Source: Hypericum androsaemum (taxonomy: Eukaryota; Streptophyta; Magnoliopsida; Malpighiales; Hypericaceae). Taken from it: a DNA stretch of 64,000 nucleotides. The stretch spans positions 12,894,475 to 12,958,474 of the forward strand of contig OZ023197.1 in NCBI GenBank assembly GCA_963995505.1, written 5' to 3'. The notes under the pieces are model-generated. The model was not told the DNA's origin. It searched no databases and worked only from the letters and a program-made list of their open reading frames with translations. A program made the position numbers and the translations under genes. Numbering within the stretch: position 1 is the stretch's first letter; every line of letters begins with the position of its first letter. Positions 59,395 through 64,000 of the stretch are shown piece after piece.

Positions 59395-60875
59395 ATATTT
59401 GGAGTCGTTAGTGTCCGATATCTAATTCGCATCACTATTTCCTTCCAATACATCTGGATACCTAGTATAAAGTATGATATAGTTCATGGTATATTTTAGA
59501 TACTTTAGAACCCTTTCCAGAGCTAGCCAGTAGTCTAATCTTGGATTGCTCGTGAATTTACTAAGCTTGCTAACTGAATACGCAATATCAGGGCGTGTAC
59601 AATTTGTTAAGTACATCAGGCTCCCAATGATCCTTGCATATTTCAGTTGAGATAATGGGTCCCCTCTATTTTTAGCTAAGTGTGGACTCAAGTCTACCGG
59701 AGTCTTAGCTAGAGGTTTGTCAAAAGTACCAAATTTTTTTAGTACATTCTCAACGTAGTGAGATTGTGACAAGACAATTCTTTCAGTCGTCCTAGAGATT
59801 TTAATCCCTAGTATGACGTCAGCTAGACCTATATCTTTCATGTCAAAGTTGTTCTTTAACATGTTCTTAATTTTTACGATAAGATCATTACTGCTTCCCG
59901 TAATTAGCATGTCATCTACATACAGTCATACAATCACGTAAGCATCAGGTGTGCCTTTAATGTATATATATTTATCACACTCATTGATCTTAAAGCCATT
60001 TGACATCATTGTTTTGTCAAATTTCTCATGCTACTATTTTGGTGCCTATTTTAACCCGTACAGTGACTTGACCATACTATTCCCGTAATTAGCATGTCAT
60101 CTACATACAGTCATACAATCATGTAAGCATCAGGTGTGCCTTTAATGTATATATATTTATCACACTCATTGATCTTAAAGCCATTTGACATCATTGTTTT
60201 GTCAAATTTCTCATGCCACTATTTCGGTGCCTGTTTTAGCCCGTACAGTGACTTGACCAGCTTGCACACTTTATGTTATTGTTCGGGGACAACAAACTCT
60301 TCAGGTTGTTCCACATATATTTTCTCTTCCAGTTCTCCATTTAGGAAAGCTATTTTTACATCCATCTGATGTATCTCGAGGTTATAGAGTGCTGCGACAG
60401 CTATGAGCACTCTAATAGATGTGATTCTTGTGACCGGCGAATACGTGTCAAAGAAATCATATCCTTCCTTCTACTTGAACCCTTTAGCTACCAACCGAAC
60501 TTTGTACTTGTCGATTGATCCATCAGCTTTGTATTTCCTTTTAAGGATCCACTTGTAACCTAAAGCTTTGCAACCTGGTGGGAGATCTACGATTTTCCAT
60601 GTGTGATTTTGCATGATAGATTCTATCTCACTATTGATAGCTTCTTTTCAGAGAGGAGCATCCGGACTAGATAATGCCTCTTGGACTGTCCCTGGTTTAT
60701 TTTCTAACATGTAGTTTAGAAAATTTGGACCAAACGACTTAGCTACTTTGATCCTCTTACTCCGTCTAGGTTCCTCGGTATCTTGATAAGAGCTTTGTGT
60801 AGCTTCATAGCTTCTTTTATTTGAGCTTACTTCTTTCATTTTTTTTAGAAAAGATATTCTCAAAGAATGTTGCAT
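59395..60875 (-). pseudogene. Copia reverse transcriptase remnant with internal duplication
   Basis: On the minus strand, RRSKRIKVAKSFGP opens the linker, followed by fragments of WIxKxKY, VRLVAKGF, MDVKIAFLNGEL and SLYGLKQAP, then LYVDDMLITGSSND with the catalytic YVDD, then IGSLMYLTNCTRPDIAYSVS. In-frame stops occur several times. The YVDD segment is present twice because of a 185-bp tandem duplication. Confidence 0.88.
59895..60264 (-). repeat. 185-bp tandem duplication in the reverse transcriptase
   Basis: The segment 59895-60079 recurs at 60080-60264 with few differences. Both begin TTCCCGTAATTAGCATGTCA. It duplicates the YVDD motif and disrupts the frame. Confidence 0.9.
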
Positions 60876-61457
60876 TCTTTGATTCCATGACCATTCCCTC
60901 GTTGATTTCAGGGTTTTTAGACTTGTGAACTAGAAATTGGTATGCGCTACTATTATGGACATATCTGATAAAGATTCAGTCAATGGTCTTGGGTCCTATT
61001 CTCACCCTTTTAGGTAGAGGTATTTCTACCTTGGCTAGGTACCCCCACACTTTAAGATAACCGTAGGAAGGCTTCCTCCCTTTCTATAATTCATATGGGA
61101 TTTTGTCCCTTTTCTTATGTGCCAATTTGTTTATAATGTGATTAGCTGAGAGCACAGCTTCCCCCCACAAGTTATGTGGTAAGCCCAAGCTAATCAACAT
61201 AGCGTTCATCATCTACTTAAGAGTTTGATTCTTGCGTTCAGCTACGCCATTTGATTTAGGTGAGTATGGAGCTGTTGTCTGATGAATAATGCCATTTTAT
61301 TGGTAGAATTCCTCAAACAGAGCTACATATTCTCCCCCTCTATCACTTCGAATCATTTTTATTTTAGTGCTGAGTTAATTTTCAACCTCATTCTTATAAC
61401 TCTTGAAAGCTTCTAGAGCTTTGTCTTTTCCTTCCAAGAGGTGTACATAATAGTACC
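60876..61457 (-). pseudogene. Copia integrase catalytic core, decayed
   Basis: The minus strand continues the integrase frame past LIHTDICDMK with several stops and shifts. Patches such as FKSYKNEVE and LAHKKRDKIPYE remain readable. Confidence 0.6.
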
Positions 61458-62321
61458 TCATGTAATCATCAATAAACGTGACAAAATATTTTTTCCCCCT
61501 CTAGTTTGCACGTATTTCATATCACATATGTCAGTATGAATTAATTCTAAAGGTGTAGTACTTCTTTCCACTGAATGAAAAGGTGCTTTGGTCATTTTTG
61601 CATCTACACATACTTCACATTTATTGTTCGGGTCAAACTCCATTTTTGGCAATAAATTTAAGCTTACTAACTTCCTTAGTGAGCTCAAATTTACGTGTCC
61701 TAATCTATCATGCCATAAATTAGAACACTCAGCCAAGTAAGAAGAATTAACAACTTTATTAGGACCATTAAAGACGCGTTTAAAAGTTATTACATTCATC
61801 TTGAAGAGCCCGCTCTCGATGTAACCCTTTCCTACAAAGGTACCAGCCTTAGTCAATACAAACCTATCGGCCTCGAATACTAGTTTTATCCCAGCTTTGG
61901 TCAACATTGAGCCGGATACTAAATTCTTACGAATGTCTGGGATATGTAGCACATTCTTGAGGGTCAGCTCTTTTCCGGAGGTCAGCTTCATCACCACCTG
62001 GCCTAGTCCAACTATGGGAGAAGTTACAGAGTTACCCATGAACAACTTCCGCCCGTTGATGGCTGTGTAGGTCCAGAACATCTTCTTGTCTGAGCAGATG
62101 TCTCGGATTGCCCCTGTGTCTATGAACCACTCTCTTGGGTTATCCACCAGATTAGCTTCAAACACCACGGCGGATAGGTGTAGCTCAGACAAGTCCTCAG
62201 CCAGGTTAGCTTTCTCACGATCGTCTTTCTTTGACAAGCGACAATCTTTGGCCATGTGACTAGGCTTGTCGCAGTTGTACCAATTGCCCTTGATCTTCTT
62301 AGCTTTCTTTTGCTTTGGCTC
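61458..62321 (-). pseudogene. Copia zinc knuckle, protease and integrase N-terminus
   Basis: A long open stretch with WYNCDKPSHMAKDC (a CCHC knuckle whose first Cys is Trp), protease motif WFIDTGA, pre-integrase LWHDRLGHVN and the start of the integrase core LIHTDICDMK. An in-frame TAA at 62322 separates it from gag. Confidence 0.9.
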
Positions 62322-63052
62322 TTACTTCTCCTGCTTATTTCTGGGCTTCTTCCTCTTCTTACTAGTACCTCCCTCAGCGACGTGTACATTAGCCTCAGAG
62401 TTGGTCCTGTCGGTCTTGACTTCAGACTTTCGGTTGTTTTCCTCGATCCTTAGTCTCACGATCAGGTCTTCCAGCCCCATGCCCTTCCTCTTATGCTTGA
62501 GGTAGTTCTTGAAGTCCTTCCACAGTGGGGGTATCTTCTCGATTAGAGCAGCCATCTAGAAGGATTCGCTGAGTTGCAAGCCTTCAGCATGAATCTCGTG
62601 TAGAATCAGCTGCAGCTCTTGGACTTAGTCTATGACCTTCTTGGAGTCTACCATCTGGAAGTTGAGGAACCTTCCGACGATGAATTTCTTCATCCCGGCA
62701 TCCTTCGTTTTGTACTTCTTCTCTAGGGAGTCCCACAATTATTTTACAGTCTTGGTTTCGCATAGACAATGTACATGGCGTCGTCTAAGCTATTCAGGAC
62801 AAAGTTACGACATAGGAAGTCGCTATGACTCCATGCATCGAGAGCATTGATCTTCTGTGGATCAGCCTCATTTTCCGCCACTTTCGGAGCCTCGTCCTTT
62901 AAGAATCGGACCAAGTTGAGCGTCGTCAGGTAGAACAACATCTTATGTTGCCACCTCTTGAACTCGGTACCGTTGAACTTGGCCGGCCTTTCTTCGTGAA
63001 CAGTTCCCGGGACAGCTGGTACTGGTGTAGGTGCGGAGCTTGATGATGCCAT
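62322..63052 (-). pseudogene. Copia gag remnant
   Basis: Opens MASSSSAPTP and continues with AKFNGTEFKRWQHKMLFYL, then MAALIEKIPPLWKDF and LRIEENNRKSE, the layout of plant Copia gag proteins. Stops lie in the middle (about 62556-62743) and at 62322-62324. Confidence 0.85.
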
Positions 63053-63081
63053 CTTCAAGTACACAAATCTCGTTTGACGAT

Positions 63082-63986
63082 TGTTGTTTGACGGAGGTAG
63101 TGTACTTGATTAGGATCTTTAATAGTCGAGGCAAGAGTTAGACTCTTTCTCTGTAAGACAAGATTGTCCCGTATTTAGTACTTACGGGCTGCGACAATCG
63201 TCCCCAAGATACAACGAATAGGCTGCTTCTGAGTTCGTAGCACAACGACCCTCGAAGCTTCAGGCGAACCTTGGATATTCGGACTTTTCTGAGAGAGAGA
63301 GAGAGAGAGAGAGAACTACAATGCTAATGAATGCTTATGCACTTGAAGTTGGGATAATTTACAAATGAGGGAGAGGGGCCTATTTATAGGCGCTGGATGG
63401 AGTGGAGGCAGGCATTTTCGAAGAGGCACGAAGCAATTCTGAGGAAACGCGTCTATTCGGCCAACAGGCAGGCTGCCCTTCAGGTGTCTCTTCAGCCAAT
63501 TCGTTCGTGGCTCTTCGGAGGTCGTTGGCACTCCTTCGGCAGGCAGGCAGCACACTCACGTCCCTTCGGTGTTCTGGAAGCTTCTGGATTCGCCTGTGCG
63601 CCCTTCAGGTTGGCTCGTAACCCTTAGACCTTCTGGAAGTCTCCGGGACGTTCCAACCCTTCTGCCTCTTCATTCGAGCTTCGGCAAAACTTTAAGGCTC
63701 CTCCAGCGTACGAAGTGCCAAGTGTGCCATAAAGCGCCCATTGCGACCTGGGTCCAATGCGCACGTGCTCGTGCTCGGATGGTGGCAGCCTCGGTTAGCT
63801 CTTCAGGTAGAACATTTAATGTTACACCAGCTTGGAGCTTTTCCTTATAAACAGGGAAAATTTCCTTGCGATTTCCGATGTGGTAATGGTTCTCCCATCC
63901 TCAGCTTGGGCTTTTCAGCTCGGGCCTTTCAGCTCGGGCCTTTCAGCTTGGGCCAAATACATTAATTATGCATTCAAAACCCAGCA
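63082..63986 (-). repeat. Copia 5' LTR
   Basis: Matches the left LTR from TGTTGTTTGACGGAGG to TTCAAAACCCAGCA, followed by the target duplication GGTTC. It has a shorter GA run (63291-63314) and lacks part of the GC-rich ACGTGCGCG region of the other LTR. A TCAGCTCGGGCCTT-type unit is tandemly repeated near 63915-63950. Confidence 0.92.
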
Positions 63987-64000
63987 GGTTCTGCATCCTT

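Larger units (their letters stand above)
57468..63986 (-). mobile_element. full-length but inactive Ty1/Copia retrotransposon
   Basis: A 6.5-kb element with LTRs of 957 bp (57468-58424) and 905 bp (63082-63986), 5-bp GGTTC target duplications and TG...CA termini on both LTRs. On the minus strand the domain order is gag, zinc knuckle, protease, integrase, reverse transcriptase, RNase H, which is the Copia order. A polypurine tract, TGTGGGGGAT, sits just inside the left LTR (58425-58434). Multiple stops, an internal duplication and loss of one zinc-knuckle cysteine make it non-coding. The leader between the 5' LTR and the gag ATG is only about 29 nt and shows no standard initiator-Met primer site. 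Confidence 0.93.

Overview
This is nuclear DNA from a flowering plant. It has six real protein genes, all split by spliceosomal introns, set in AT-rich, repeat-rich intergenic DNA. I cannot fix the species. The first exons of the chromatin-remodeller and ARC3 genes are GC-rich while their introns are AT-rich, but that alone does not decide the lineage. Layout of genes: a CHR19/ETL1-type SNF2 remodeller (2442-7189, +); two tandem INDETERMINATE DOMAIN (IDD) zinc-finger genes (21676-25643 and 28737-31692, both +); the plastid-division gene ARC3 (37924-42895, +); a Golgi-type GT77-like glycosyltransferase (44107-46051, -); and a GARP/G2-like MYB gene with EAR motifs (49115-52814, -). All six models were assembled from exon phases, and all close in frame. 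From memory, the remodeller, the IDD pair, the glycosyltransferase and the GARP gene match an Arabidopsis neighbourhood (At2g02060-At2g02090, with a partial copy at At1g14580-At1g14600). ARC3 appears to be an addition to that block. Mobile DNA and relics: a bHLH gene relic (1271-1562, -); a decayed hAT element (9857-10821); a 5.2-kb non-autonomous gypsy-type LTR element with internal coding repeats (12892-18102); organelle-derived DNA with a plastid psaA fragment (18957 to about 19858); a likely TRIM element nested in a SINE-like repeat (46485-47152); MITE candidates; and a complete but coding-dead Copia element with a GGTTC target duplication (57468-63986, -). A short dispersed repeat with a tRNA-like box B recurs at least eight times. 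The most interesting observations are these. A 97-nt intron in the second IDD gene is bounded by a 16-bp direct repeat and is absent from its tandem twin, which looks like recent intron gain. Both IDD genes share a non-canonical GC-AG first intron, and they share conserved non-coding blocks upstream, in the 5' leader and in the last intron. A minisatellite of about 680 bp, bracketed by a duplicated segment of about 40 bp, sits directly in front of ARC3. I found no sign of a wholly new multi-gene system.
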